DNA of 64,000 bases from Pullulanibacillus camelliae (GTDB lineage Bacteria > Bacillota > Bacilli > Bacillales > Sporolactobacillaceae), in assembly GCF_014642655.1 (NCBI RefSeq), contig NZ_BMIR01000005.1, positions 1 through 64,000 on the forward strand. Direction: 5' to 3'. This document shows positions 8,459 to 18,550 of the stretch, piece after piece. Numbering within the stretch: the stretch's first letter is position 1; every line of letters starts with the position of its first letter. Below the pieces are notes generated by a model. It was not told where the DNA came from, searched no databases, and saw only the letters and a program-made list of their open reading frames with translations. The position numbers were made by a program, and so were the translations under genes.

Positions 8459-10003
8459 ATGACATCCACTTTTTCAAGTTTAGAAACCGTTCGGCGGGCT
8501 TTATTTGCAACACAGGCGGCCATTCAAACGACTGGACACAATATATCGAATGCAGACACCGACGGGTATTCCCGGCAACGTGTTAACCTGCAAGCATCGA
8601 CGCCTTTCCCATCGGTGGGAATGAATAGTCCTGTTATCCCTGGTCAAATTGGAACGGGTGTTGAAGTCGGATCTGTTGAACGCATTCGTGATCAATTTAT
8701 TGATAATCAAGTTCGGCAGCAAGCTACCGCGACAGGGTATTGGCAGGCTAAAAGCGATGCGTTGTCACAGATGGAAGACATCATGAATGAACCAACGGAC
8801 CAAGGACTATCCTCGGCCATCGATAACTTTTGGCAATCTCTTCAAGATCTAGCGGATAACCCGACCGATTCTGGAGCGCGTTCCGTTGTAAAACAGGATG
8901 CGCAAACGTTAAATGATACCTTCCATTATCTATCTAGCTCACTACAAACTGTACAGAGTAATTTGAAGGATCAAATCAATGTCAACGCAACACAGATCAA
9001 TTCATTGGCGTCGCAGATCAATGAGTTGAATAAGCAAATTGCGAAAGTTGAGCCGAGTGGTTATGTGGCCAACGATTTGTATGATCAGCGTGATAAACTC
9101 GTCGATCAATTGTCACAACTCGCCAATGTTCAGGTGACGAAAACATCATCAGGCGGCGATGCCAATTCCTCGGCAGATGGTATTTATACCGTTAAGATCG
9201 TCGGTAGTGATAATAAATCCTACACATTAGTTGACGGGCAAAACTTTAAAACGAATCAGTTCTCAGCCTCTGTAGATGATGAGACAAATACGGCAACGGT
9301 TACCGTTGGCGGACAAAAAGTCAATGGTGTGGGCGGGAAAATACAAGGCTTGATCGAAAGTGCGACAGTAGACTTCCCAAATATGATGGATTCTCTCGAT
9401 CAAATGGCCTATAATCTTGCCAATGCTTTTAATGCTCAACATGAGCAGGGCTATGGCTTAAAGCCAGATGATCCAGATGCGGATACACCGCATGGGCAAG
9501 ACTTCTTTGGTTGGACAGACCCTGAGACGGGTGAATCCATTGAGCTAGATAGTGCTAAAGGGGCTGCGCAAGCTATCGATATTAGCGACGCCATCAAAAA
9601 GTCCATTGATAATATTGCAGCTGCGGGTTCAGATGGTGATGATGGTGGTTCTTTAGGAGATGGCGATAACACCAATGCCAATGCTTTATCCGATGTGTTA
9701 ACAGATTTAAAGATGAACTTTACCACTTCTGATGGTGAAACAACAAATACAACGTTAAAGGGCTACCTGCAAAGCACTATTGGTGAGATGGGTGTGAATG
9801 CGAATAAAGCAAACACCATGACAAAAAATAGTCAAACGCTTCAAGATAATGCGGCTGATCAGCGCCAATCTGTTAGCGGTGTGTCCATAGATGAAGAAAT
9901 GACGAATTTAATTCAATATCAGCAAGGCTATAATGCAGCAGCGAAGATGATTTCAGTGATCAATGATATGCTTGATACCATCGTCAATAGTATGGGTAGA
10001 TAA
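8459..10003 (+). CDS. flgK: FlgK hook-filament junction protein 1
   Basis: A 514-residue FlgK (HAP1) that joins hook to filament. The N-terminus has the rod/hook signature: LFATQAAIQTTGHNISNADT then GYSRQRVNLQ. The C-terminus has the conserved D0 helix with VSIDEEMTNLIQYQQGYNAAAKMI. The middle, about residues 230-410, is variable and rich in Asp, Gly and Ser (SDGDDGGSLGDGDNTN). It precedes flgL, as in all Bacillus-type operons. Confidence 0.96.
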   Translation: MTSTFSSLETVRRALFATQAAIQTTGHNISNADTDGYSRQRVNLQASTPFPSVGMNSPVIPGQIGTGVEVGSVERIRDQFIDNQVRQQATATGYWQAKSDALSQMEDIMNEPTDQGLSSAIDNFWQSLQDLADNPTDSGARSVVKQDAQTLNDTFHYLSSSLQTVQSNLKDQINVNATQINSLASQINELNKQIAKVEPSGYVANDLYDQRDKLVDQLSQLANVQVTKTSSGGDANSSADGIYTVKIVGSDNKSYTLVDGQNFKTNQFSASVDDETNTATVTVGGQKVNGVGGKIQGLIESATVDFPNMMDSLDQMAYNLANAFNAQHEQGYGLKPDDPDADTPHGQDFFGWTDPETGESIELDSAKGAAQAIDISDAIKKSIDNIAAAGSDGDDGGSLGDGDNTNANALSDVLTDLKMNFTTSDGETTNTTLKGYLQSTIGEMGVNANKANTMTKNSQTLQDNAADQRQSVSGVSIDEEMTNLIQYQQGYNAAAKMISVINDMLDTIVNSMGR

Positions 10004-10035
10004 TAATAATTGAAAAAAGATGAGGTGAACGTGTC

Positions 10036-10920
10036 ATGCGTGTGACTCAAGGCATGATCTCACAGGATTTTTTGAGACAGCTAAATAATAGTTCTAGTAG
10101 TTTAGCCACCCTGCAACAACAGCTCATGACAGGAAATAAAATTTCCAAGCCTTCTCAGGACCCTGTTGTTGCCACACTAGGCATTGCTTATCGGAGTGAT
10201 GTGGCTCATGTTGATCAATTCTCACGAAATATGGATACAGTCCACCAATGGATGGATGCCTCTGATTCAGCCTTAGACGAAACCAACCAAGTGTTGACCC
10301 GTTTGAATGAATTAACAACAGAAGCAAGTAGTGATTCTTATACATCAGATCAGCGTGCGGATATAGAGAAGGAAGTCGAACAACTCAAACAGCAGCTGGT
10401 TACTGTGGCGAACACTCAAGTGGCTGGGAAATATATTTTTAACGGAACACAAACTTCTAAGAAGCCCGTCAATGATGACTATACATTGAATTATGATCCT
10501 GATAACGTGAAAGATGTGAATATCACGGTGAATAATGGTATTCAAATCAAGGCAAATGTCAATCCTAATGATGTCTTTTCTCAAAGTCTTTTTGATGATA
10601 TTGGCAAATTACAGGATGCTCTGAAGGACAGCGATTCTAAAGGAGCAGACATTAGTAAATACATTTCGGTGATCCAAGGGCATATGGATGACGTGACAGC
10701 CGCTCAAGCCGACTTAGGGGCTCGTGAAAATCGCGTCGATTTAATTGACAATCGCCTCTCGAATCAGAAGCAAACCACGGAAACCATTATGACGAATAAT
10801 GAGGGTGCGGATTTTGAATCGACCTTAGTGAATTATCAGACACAACAAACGATCCACAATGCTGCATTAGCCGTAGGATCGAAAATCATGCAGCCAACAT
10901 TAGTAGACTTTCTAAGATAG
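10036..10920 (+). CDS. flgL: FlgL hook-filament junction protein 3
   Basis: A 294-residue FlgL (HAP3), the second hook-filament junction protein. The N-terminal MRVTQGMISQDFLRQLN followed by MTGNKISKPSQDPV is diagnostic, as is the flagellin-like C-terminal helix with ESTLVNYQTQQTIHNAALAV. It has a ribosome site gaggtga before ATG. A hairpin terminator follows immediately after the stop. Confidence 0.95.
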   Translation: MRVTQGMISQDFLRQLNNSSSSLATLQQQLMTGNKISKPSQDPVVATLGIAYRSDVAHVDQFSRNMDTVHQWMDASDSALDETNQVLTRLNELTTEASSDSYTSDQRADIEKEVEQLKQQLVTVANTQVAGKYIFNGTQTSKKPVNDDYTLNYDPDNVKDVNITVNNGIQIKANVNPNDVFSQSLFDDIGKLQDALKDSDSKGADISKYISVIQGHMDDVTAAQADLGARENRVDLIDNRLSNQKQTTETIMTNNEGADFESTLVNYQTQQTIHNAALAVGSKIMQPTLVDFLR

Positions 10921-10949
10921 AGCGATCTCATTTGCAGATCGCTTTTTCT
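10921..10949 (+). terminator. terminator after flgL
   Basis: AGCGATCT at 10921-10928 pairs with AGATCGCT at 10936-10943, followed by TTTTTCTC. It may end or attenuate transcripts before yviE-fliW-csrA. Confidence 0.8.
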
Positions 10950-11018
10950 CTAAGAAGAGAAAGCGAATTAAAACAGTTTAGGTGCATAGAGCGATTTTGA
11001 ATAAGAGGTGAGTGTTGT

Positions 11019-11591
11019 ATGCAAATCCCCTCGTTGACGATACATTCAACAATGGGACAAATCCATGTTCAGTCGACACCCCCTGAGGTGGAAATTCAGC
11101 AGCATCCCGCTGATCAGACTATTGAACAGCCAAAGGCTGAAATGTCGACGTCAAGAACCCCCTCGAAACTGACTATTGATCAAAAAGAGGCTTGGAATAA
11201 TCTTAATTTAAAATCAGCCTTTGTGCGCATCAGTGAAGCGGCAGAGAATGGACGACAGGCAGTTTTGGAAGGCATTGCTCGACGTGCGGAAGAGGGCGAC
11301 GACCTATTGCATATAGAAAGAGGCGGCAATCCAATCAAAGATCATGCTGTTCAAAACGCGAAGCCTGATTATACGTATGATACAGGGCACACGCCACCTT
11401 TTTTAGCAGTAAAGGAAAGCTATACGCCTTCGCAGTTAAGCGTTAACTGGCAAACAAAAGATCCAGTAGTAGATGTTCAAAGTCATGCGCCGACCTTTCA
11501 GCCTGTACATGGTCACGTCGATATTTCCATGGCACAATACCCCTCTGTTACAATGTCAGTAGCAGGGAAGCAAATTAATGAAGTGATCTAA
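11019..11591 (+). CDS. yviE: YviE family protein (DUF6470)
   Basis: A 190-residue protein of the YviE family, which lies between flgL and fliW throughout Bacillaceae. The N-terminal MQIPSLTIHSTMGQI and the beta-like C-terminal half are typical. No catalytic motif is visible, and the family function is unknown; location suggests a flagellar role. It has a gaggtgag ribosome site and lies 14 bases ahead of fliW. Confidence 0.83.
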   Translation: MQIPSLTIHSTMGQIHVQSTPPEVEIQQHPADQTIEQPKAEMSTSRTPSKLTIDQKEAWNNLNLKSAFVRISEAAENGRQAVLEGIARRAEEGDDLLHIERGGNPIKDHAVQNAKPDYTYDTGHTPPFLAVKESYTPSQLSVNWQTKDPVVDVQSHAPTFQPVHGHVDISMAQYPSVTMSVAGKQINEVI

Positions 11592-11605
11592 CGGAGTTGA
11601 ATGTG

Positions 11606-12082
11606 ATGCAAATACAGACAAAATATTTTGGCCCGCTCGATGTTGATCAGGAGAATGTCATTCGCTTTGCCAATGGGGTGCCTGGTTTTCCTGAAGAAAA
11701 GGCATTTATTTTCTTACCACTTGAAGCAGATTCTGTTTATCAAATCATGCAATCGACACAGACACCTGCTCTTGCCTTTGTAACGGTCTCGCCTTTTATG
11801 TTCTTTAAAGATTACAGCGTTGAATTGAGTGAGACAGTCATCGAAGCCTTAAATATTGAAAAGGAACAAGATGTTTATATTTCAGTGATTTTAACGCTAA
11901 AAAAGCCATTCAAAGCATCTACTGCTAACCTTGTGGCCCCGGTGATTGTCAATCTTCGTGAGAAACAGGGAAAACAGGTGGTCCTTGATGGTACGTCTTA
12001 TCATACAAAGCATCCGATTTTCCAACCATCTGATGTGGAAGAGGAGGATCGCCATGCTTATTCTAAAAAGAAAGCCAAATGA
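11606..12082 (+). CDS. fliW: FliW flagellar assembly factor, CsrA antagonist
   Basis: A 158-residue FliW. It binds either unassembled flagellin or CsrA; when flagellin is exported, FliW is freed, binds CsrA and relieves repression of hag. The N-terminus [13 protein letters not shown] and the [16 protein letters not shown] block are characteristic. ATG 11606 was chosen because ggag lies nine bases upstream; an in-frame TTG at 11597 overlaps that site. It overlaps csrA by 29 bases, a tight coupling of antagonist and target. Confidence 0.95.
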   Translation: MQIQTKYFGPLDVDQENVIRFANGVPGFPEEKAFIFLPLEADSVYQIMQSTQTPALAFVTVSPFMFFKDYSVELSETVIEALNIEKEQDVYISVILTLKKPFKASTANLVAPVIVNLREKQGKQVVLDGTSYHTKHPIFQPSDVEEEDRHAYSKKKAK

Positions 12083-12287
12083 AGCAATAACCATTGGTGA
12101 TGACATTGAAATCCATATCCTCAGCGTGGATGGAGATCAAGTTAAAGTAGGAATAGAGGCCCCAAAGCAGGTTGAAATCCATCGTAAGGAAATCTATTTG
12201 AGCATCCAAGAGGCTAATAACGAAGCCGCCTCTGTGGACGTTTTAGACGAAACATTGGCTTTCTTGAAAAACTTAAAGCATCAGTAA
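12054..12287 (+). CDS. csrA: CsrA translational regulator
   Basis: A 77-residue CsrA, an RNA-binding dimer that blocks translation at GGA-containing sites. It opens with [20 protein letters not shown] and keeps [16 protein letters not shown] with the RNA-contacting Val and Arg. The start at 12054 has gaggaggat upstream inside fliW; earlier in-frame codons belong to the fliW overlap. The target is visible 200 bases downstream, in the hag leader. Confidence 0.96.
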   Translation: MLILKRKPNEAITIGDDIEIHILSVDGDQVKVGIEAPKQVEIHRKEIYLSIQEANNEAASVDVLDETLAFLKNLKHQ

Positions 12288-12288
12288 A

Positions 12289-12323
12289 ACCAATCAAGGA
12301 AAGACCTTGGTTGGTTTTTTCTT
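12289..12323 (+). terminator. terminator after csrA
   Basis: AACCAATCAAGG pairs with CCTTGGTTGGTT (one G-U pair) and is followed by TTTTTC. It separates the fliW-csrA operon from hag. Confidence 0.85.
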
Positions 12324-12409
12324 TATACTATAAAAAACAAAGTAAATAGGCTATTCCAATGGAGAGTAAATGGAAATTTTTTCATGACGGAATTTAATAA
12401 AAAAACTAT

Positions 12410-12436
12410 TAAACAATCTGTTAAAGCGTCCGATAT
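12410..12436 (+). promoter_or_regulatory. sigma-D promoter of hag
   Basis: TAAA at 12410-12413, exactly 15 bases, then TCCGATAT at 12429-12436, one mismatch from consensus. The implied leader is about 80 nucleotides long. Confidence 0.85.
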
Positions 12437-12456
12437 ATAGAGTGTAAGGTTAATGA

Positions 12457-12521
12457 TAAGTGGCCACTTACATAACCATCGACCACAAGGATGTGGGACG
12501 ACATTTCAAGGAGGAAAACAT
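12457..12521 (+). promoter_or_regulatory. CsrA-binding leader of hag
   Basis: CCACAAGGATGTGG at 12483-12496 folds into a five-pair stem with loop AGGA and contains ACAAGGATGT, the core of the known CsrA consensus. The ribosome site aaggagg at 12508-12514 supplies a second GGA. Upstream is a perfect 14-base palindrome TAAGTGGCCACTTA (12457-12470). Confidence 0.75.
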
Positions 12522-12522
12522 A

Positions 12523-13662
12523 ATGATTATCAATCACAACCTAGCTGCGTTAAACACGATTAACCAGTTGAACAAAAACAGCAATGCAACAAACAAAGCA
12601 CTAGAACAATTATCTTCAGGTCTTCGTATCAACAGCGCGGCTGACGATGCTGCTGGTCTTGCTATTTCTGAAAAAATGAAAGGTCAAATCAGTGGTTTGG
12701 AACAAGCTAGCCGTAACGCTCAAGACGGCATTTCTTTAATTCAAACAGGTGAAGGTGCACTTAATGAAACAACAAGCATTCTTCAACGTATGCGTGAATT
12801 GGCTGTGCAATCTTCTAACGATACGAATACGGATGATGACCGTGATCAACTCCAAAAAGAAATGGACCAATTAGCACAAGAAGTTAGCCGTATCGCTGGT
12901 GATACACAGTTCAACGGTAAAAACCTATTAGATGGATCATTTTCAGGTACATTCCAAATTGGTGCGAATGCTGGTCAAAGTATCTCATTAAACATTGGTA
13001 AAATGGATGCCGTTACTTTAGGTGTTGGTGAAAATATCACGGTTAGTGGTGTTGAGGACGCTGATGACGCTTTTAATGGAGAAAATGTATTAGAGACTAA
13101 TGGCTTAGCTAGCGGATCGCATACTATTAGTGTGACCTATGATTCAGGTGCAGGCTCTTATACAGCTAAGTTAGATGGTGGCTCAGGTGTAACTGTTTCT
13201 AGTAACGGTGGAAAGGTTACATTAAGTAATGGTAGCGGTTCGGTAAGTGTAGATCTAGGTGCATTTGATTTTGCTGCATCTGGAGATGGCGCTTCACATG
13301 ATATAACTTTCAGTGAGATTACTCCTAGTGCTTCGGGGATCGATTCAACACGTGTTAAAGGTCTTGATATTTCATCTCAAGGCTCTGCTAGCAGTGCGAT
13401 TACAAAAATCGACGATGCGATTAACACTGTGTCAACTGAACGTGCAAAACTTGGTGCTTACCAAAACCGTTTAGATCACACGATCAATAACCTTTCTACT
13501 TCTGACCAAAATCTAACAGCAGCGAATTCACGTATTACTGATGTTGATATGGCTTCAGAAATGGCTGAATTCACGAAGAACAATATTCTTAACCAAGCAG
13601 CTCAAGCTATGTTAGCTCAAGCTAACCAGCTTCCACAAGGTGTTCTTCAATTACTCCGTTAA
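12523..13662 (+). CDS. hag: flagellin
   Basis: A 379-residue flagellin, the filament subunit. D0/D1 are conserved at both ends: MIINHNLAALNTINQLNKN with LSSGLRINSAADDAAGLAIS, and SRITDVDMASEMAEFTKNNI ending in LPQGVLQLLR. About residues 170-300 form a longer Ser/Thr/Gly-rich outer domain than in B. subtilis (304 residues in total). This is where O-linked pseudaminic acid would be attached, given the adjacent maf-pse genes. The start is the ATG after aaggagg at 12523. It is expected to be sigma-D transcribed and CsrA-repressed. Confidence 0.97.
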   Translation: MIINHNLAALNTINQLNKNSNATNKALEQLSSGLRINSAADDAAGLAISEKMKGQISGLEQASRNAQDGISLIQTGEGALNETTSILQRMRELAVQSSNDTNTDDDRDQLQKEMDQLAQEVSRIAGDTQFNGKNLLDGSFSGTFQIGANAGQSISLNIGKMDAVTLGVGENITVSGVEDADDAFNGENVLETNGLASGSHTISVTYDSGAGSYTAKLDGGSGVTVSSNGGKVTLSNGSGSVSVDLGAFDFAASGDGASHDITFSEITPSASGIDSTRVKGLDISSQGSASSAITKIDDAINTVSTERAKLGAYQNRLDHTINNLSTSDQNLTAANSRITDVDMASEMAEFTKNNILNQAAQAMLAQANQLPQGVLQLLR

Positions 13663-13685
13663 TCTATAGACAATTAATTTTTACG

Positions 13686-13718
13686 GGCATGGTGATTATA
13701 TAATCACCATGCCTTTTT
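13686..13718 (+). terminator. terminator after hag
   Basis: A perfect 13-base stem GGCATGGTGATTA / TAATCACCATGCC at 13686-13713 followed by TTTTT. This is a strong terminator, suited to a highly expressed gene. Confidence 0.95.
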
Positions 13719-13754
13719 GCTTTTAATTGGATGGATTTAGCAGTCGAACACTAT

Positions 13755-13780
13755 TAAAATATGATGAAACCTGTCGATAT
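13755..13780 (+). promoter_or_regulatory. sigma-D-type promoter before the maf-pse cluster
   Basis: TAAA at 13755-13758, 14 bases, then GTCGATAT at 13773-13780. It is a fair sigma-D match that would place the glycosylation operon under motility control. Confidence 0.6.
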
Positions 13781-13814
13781 AATAGGTAGAATGTAAGAAT
13801 GAATTGCAAATGGG

Positions 13815-14432
13815 GTGCACATCTTGTTTTTTATTATAAATGATAAGGAATATGCTTTAGACAACGATTATTTTTCTGTAGATAAAATTATGACAATTAT
13901 AGATGAGGCAAAGGCACTGAAAGATAAAGTATTTAGTCATTTAGTTATTGATGATATTGAAGTTTATAATGAGTTTGAAGATTATCTCAAGGAGCATGTG
14001 ACAACTGTTGAGAAAATTGAAGCAGTGATTTATACCATTAAAGAACATGTGCATCAGCTATTACTTTCGACTGAAAATTATCTCATGAGTATGATTCCTG
14101 AATTAGAAAAGATTGTTGAGCAATTTTATCAAGGCTCAACTCAGGAAACTTGGAATAGCTTTAATTTGTTTTTACAAGGGTTGCAATGGATCAATCAAAT
14201 GATAGAAAATGTGGAGCGCTGCTCATACCAACCAGAAAATTGGAATGATTTTATTTTTCAACGAGCTGCGATGGAATCTAAATTGAAGGATTTAGAAGAG
14301 GCAGTCGTTGCAAATGATACTGTATTAATAGCCGATATTCTTCAGTATGAATTTATTGAGAGTATCGGGCAGATTAAAGAGAGTGTAGCTTTCTCTATCG
14401 ATAATGAAGGAGTTCGTTCAGATGTTAATTGA
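13815..14432 (+). CDS. unknown protein upstream of the Maf glycosyltransferase
   Basis: Not recognised. Up to 205 residues, acidic and predicted helical, beginning near HILFFIINDKEYALD. No signal peptide, transmembrane segment or cysteine motif. The start is uncertain: GTG at 13815 or TTG at 13824, the latter better spaced from ggggtg. It follows a sigma-D-type promoter and overlaps the Maf gene by 11 bases, so it is probably co-translated and may help flagellin recognition or export. That role is inferred from position only. Confidence 0.7.
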   Translation: MHILFFIINDKEYALDNDYFSVDKIMTIIDEAKALKDKVFSHLVIDDIEVYNEFEDYLKEHVTTVEKIEAVIYTIKEHVHQLLLSTENYLMSMIPELEKIVEQFYQGSTQETWNSFNLFLQGLQWINQMIENVERCSYQPENWNDFIFQRAAMESKLKDLEEAVVANDTVLIADILQYEFIESIGQIKESVAFSIDNEGVRSDVN

Positions 14433-16290
14433 TAATATTAATTTTCTACGAAAGAACTACCGCCCTTTAAGAGAATATTTTAAGGATCATGAAGAAGAAT
14501 TAGAAAATGAACCTGTTTCAGTTGTTGAATCAAAAAGCGGGCACCCAACTTTAAAAATAGAAAATGCTGATGGAGAATTTTTTATTCACAGCAAATACGA
14601 CCCTGTTAGAGAAGCGGAAAGTTTGGTTCGAAAATATGCCGATAAAATGAATCAATACCAACATGTTATTTTCTACGGGATTGGTTTAGGATACCATCTT
14701 CACGCGCTTTTTGAACAACATAAACATCTCACGTTTACAATATATGAGCCAATACCAGCTGCGTTTAATTATTTTCTTAAAAAGAGAAGATTAGAAGATT
14801 TCCCAGTTGGTAGATTGAAGCATTTATTAGTAGAAACATCGACAGCGGTGAGATCGGAATTTTTAAGAGGATTTGCTAATCAATTTAATGTGGAAAAAGT
14901 TCTTCTTGTCATATTACCAAGCTATGAAAGGATTTTTAAGGAAGAATGCAAGGTTTTTGTAAAGGAGTTTAAGGAGAAAGTAAATGGAAAAAGATCGTCC
15001 TTCCATACTAATTTATCCTTTGAAAAGCGTTGGACTTTAAATAGTTTAATGAACTTTCCAGAAGTACTCAAGACGCCCAATATATTGAATCAAATTGAGT
15101 CTAATCCATTCAAGGATAAACCAGCTATTATCGTTTCAGCTGGTCCCTCTCTTAATGATGAGATAGAGAATCTACGTTTTATAAAGGAAAATAAATTAGC
15201 CTATATTTTAGCTGTTGGTTCGGCAAATAAAGCATTGATTAATAATCATATAGTACCAGATGCCGTTTGTTCGTATGATCCACAGGGGCATAATACACTG
15301 GTTTATAAAGAAATTATTGAAAGTAATAATAAAGAGGTCCCACTTATTTTTGGAAGCAGTGTAGGTTATGAAACAGTCAAACAATTTCCAGGTGACAAAT
15401 TTCATTTTATAACCAGTCAAGATACTATTGCAAGATACTATTTAAAAGGTGGTAAATCTTTTAATTCATTAGTTGTTAATGATGCACCATCTATTGCAGT
15501 AATGACACTGCAACTTTTATTTAAATTAGGAGCCAATCCTATTATATTAGTTGGGCAAAATTTAGGATTCAAGGAAGATAAATTTTATGCAAGTGGAATT
15601 GAATATAAGAGAAGGAAAAATCAATTATCGGAAAAAGATTTACAAAGTGCAATAATGACTATTGATAATGATGGTGAAAAAATTTATACCAATCAATCCT
15701 TCTTAAGGATGAAAGAGGATATGGAAAGATATATATCTTTGGCAAATGGTACTAAGATAATTAATACTACTATAGGTGGGGCACGGATAAAAGGTACGGA
15801 TTACCAAAGATTAAAAGATGTCATAAATGCTTATCTTCATGGTCAAAAGATTTCAGATTGGTCTCTTAAAGAAAACAAATATAATTTAAGTGAGATAAAG
15901 AATAGGCAACAAACAATGGATGCAAGTCTTATTCAATATCAACAGCTAAGGGAACAACTTATAAAAACGTTAAAAAAAATTGAATTATATCGATTAAACA
16001 TAGAAAAGGATCAGGCTGAACAACTCTATGTGAATTTAGATAAGACCTTCAAAAATATTAAAAATAACGATTTTTTTTCAACTTTTATACAGCCAATGGT
16101 AAGAGTTTATATGGAAATCAATAGTAAAAAAATCCAAAGTGTAAGATTTAATAAAAATTTAAAACAAAAAAATAATACTGTCGTTAAAAGTTTTAGCAAG
16201 TTCTTGAGTGAATGTGATAATTGTTTTATGAGTATTATGAAATATTATATCCAAATGAGAGAACAAATAAGACAAATTTGTGAGTGTTAA
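14422..16290 (+). CDS. Maf-type (DUF115) flagellin glycosyltransferase
   Basis: A 622-residue motility accessory factor. The DUF115 core at about residues 230-420 includes KPAIIVSAGPSLN, AVGSANKALI, and the Rossmann-like IILVGQNLGF. Maf proteins transfer nonulosonic acids such as pseudaminic acid to Ser/Thr of flagellin. ATG at 14422 was chosen because aaggag lies nine bases ahead; an upstream in-frame ATG (14404) has none. It is followed by the full pse pathway, which fits a pseudaminic-acid transferase. The gene is notably AT-rich compared with hag. Confidence 0.88.
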   Translation: MLIDNINFLRKNYRPLREYFKDHEEELENEPVSVVESKSGHPTLKIENADGEFFIHSKYDPVREAESLVRKYADKMNQYQHVIFYGIGLGYHLHALFEQHKHLTFTIYEPIPAAFNYFLKKRRLEDFPVGRLKHLLVETSTAVRSEFLRGFANQFNVEKVLLVILPSYERIFKEECKVFVKEFKEKVNGKRSSFHTNLSFEKRWTLNSLMNFPEVLKTPNILNQIESNPFKDKPAIIVSAGPSLNDEIENLRFIKENKLAYILAVGSANKALINNHIVPDAVCSYDPQGHNTLVYKEIIESNNKEVPLIFGSSVGYETVKQFPGDKFHFITSQDTIARYYLKGGKSFNSLVVNDAPSIAVMTLQLLFKLGANPIILVGQNLGFKEDKFYASGIEYKRRKNQLSEKDLQSAIMTIDNDGEKIYTNQSFLRMKEDMERYISLANGTKIINTTIGGARIKGTDYQRLKDVINAYLHGQKISDWSLKENKYNLSEIKNRQQTMDASLIQYQQLREQLIKTLKKIELYRLNIEKDQAEQLYVNLDKTFKNIKNNDFFSTFIQPMVRVYMEINSKKIQSVRFNKNLKQKNNTVVKSFSKFLSECDNCFMSIMKYYIQMREQIRQICEC

Positions 16291-16319
16291 AACTTAAGTA
16301 AGATAAGTTAATAGCTTAA

Positions 16320-17333
<1,014 letters not shown>

Positions 17334-17338
17334 TTAAG

Positions 17339-18550
17339 ATGGAAAGTGGTTTTAAAGTGAGCAAATTTCGAGTTGACCTGCCTGTACGCGATACTTATCT
17401 ACCTTATGGAAAGCAGTATCTTGATGATGAAGATATTCAAGCTGTAATTAGCGTATTAAAAAGTGATTTTCTTACTACAGGACCAAAAATAAAAGAATTT
17501 GAAAAAAAGATGGCAGAATATGTTGGAGTCAAATATGCTGTTGCCTTTTCAAATGGAACTGCCGCTTTACATGGAGCTTGCTTTGCTGCAAATATTGGTC
17601 AAGGTGACGAAGTCATTACAACACCACTTACTTTTGCTGCAAGTGCAAATTGCATACTATATCAAGGTGGAAAACCTGTTTTTGCTGATATAAATGAAAA
17701 AACTTATAATGTTGATCCAAATTCTATTGAAAAGTTGGTTACTAGTAAAACAAAAGCTATTATTCCTGTTGATTACACAGGGCAGCCGGCTGATTTGGAT
17801 GCAATAATGGCGATTGCTAATAAATATAATCTTATCGTAATTGAAGATGCAGCCCATGCCTTGGGTTCAACTTTTAAAGATAAGAAGATTGGTTCTATCA
17901 GTGATATGACTATGTTTAGTTTTCATCCAGTCAAACATATTACTACGGGTGAAGGTGGAATTATTACAACTAATAATGCGAAGTATTATGAGAAGTTACT
18001 TCTTTTTAGGTCACACGGAATCACTCGTGATCAGAACCAATTGGAGCAGTATGAAGGGCCTTGGTATTATGAAATGAAAGACTTAGGCTTTAATTATCGA
18101 ATGACAGATATACAAGCCGCTTTAGGGTCAAGCCAATTATTAAAAATAGATAAATTTGTAAAAAGAAGAAGAGAGATAGCAAATATCTACAATAAAGCGT
18201 TTCAGGATATCAAACAACTAACAATTCCTTATCAAAGTAAGCAAAGTGAGTCTTCTTGGCATCTCTATGTTTTAAAGTTAAATGCGGAACAATTAACTGG
18301 AAATAGAAGAGAAATATTTGAGACATTACAAGCTGAAAATATAGGCGTTAATGTGCATTATATTCCTGTTTATTTAATGCCTTACTACCGAAATCTAGGC
18401 TATAAAAAGGGAACCTGTCCTTTAGCTGAGAAATTATATGAAGACATTATCACCATTCCCCTCTTTCCAACAATGTCAGATTCAGATGTAAATGATGTTA
18501 TCAAAGGCGTTTATAAAGTAATTGACTTTTATAAGAGGGAGGCAATCTGA
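17339..18550 (+). CDS. pseC: PseC aminotransferase
   Basis: A 403-residue DegT/DnrJ/EryC1 PLP aminotransferase that aminates C4 of the PseB product. Visible are FSNGTAALHGA, VIEDAAHALGS (PLP Asp) and SFHPVKHITTGEGG, whose Lys forms the Schiff base. The N-terminus from LPYGKQYLDDEDI matches PseC; the first six residues are uncertain because a GTG at 17357 is a possible start. It lies five bases after pseB, and its stop overlaps the pseF start by one base. Confidence 0.93.
   Translation: MESGFKVSKFRVDLPVRDTYLPYGKQYLDDEDIQAVISVLKSDFLTTGPKIKEFEKKMAEYVGVKYAVAFSNGTAALHGACFAANIGQGDEVITTPLTFAASANCILYQGGKPVFADINEKTYNVDPNSIEKLVTSKTKAIIPVDYTGQPADLDAIMAIANKYNLIVIEDAAHALGSTFKDKKIGSISDMTMFSFHPVKHITTGEGGIITTNNAKYYEKLLLFRSHGITRDQNQLEQYEGPWYYEMKDLGFNYRMTDIQAALGSSQLLKIDKFVKRRREIANIYNKAFQDIKQLTIPYQSKQSESSWHLYVLKLNAEQLTGNRREIFETLQAENIGVNVHYIPVYLMPYYRNLGYKKGTCPLAEKLYEDIITIPLFPTMSDSDVNDVIKGVYKVIDFYKREAI

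Noticed and set aside
10978-11006. Sigma-D promoter before yviE
   Set aside because: TAAA and AGCGATTT are 17 bases apart and the -10 has two mismatches; too weak compared with the six accepted sites.
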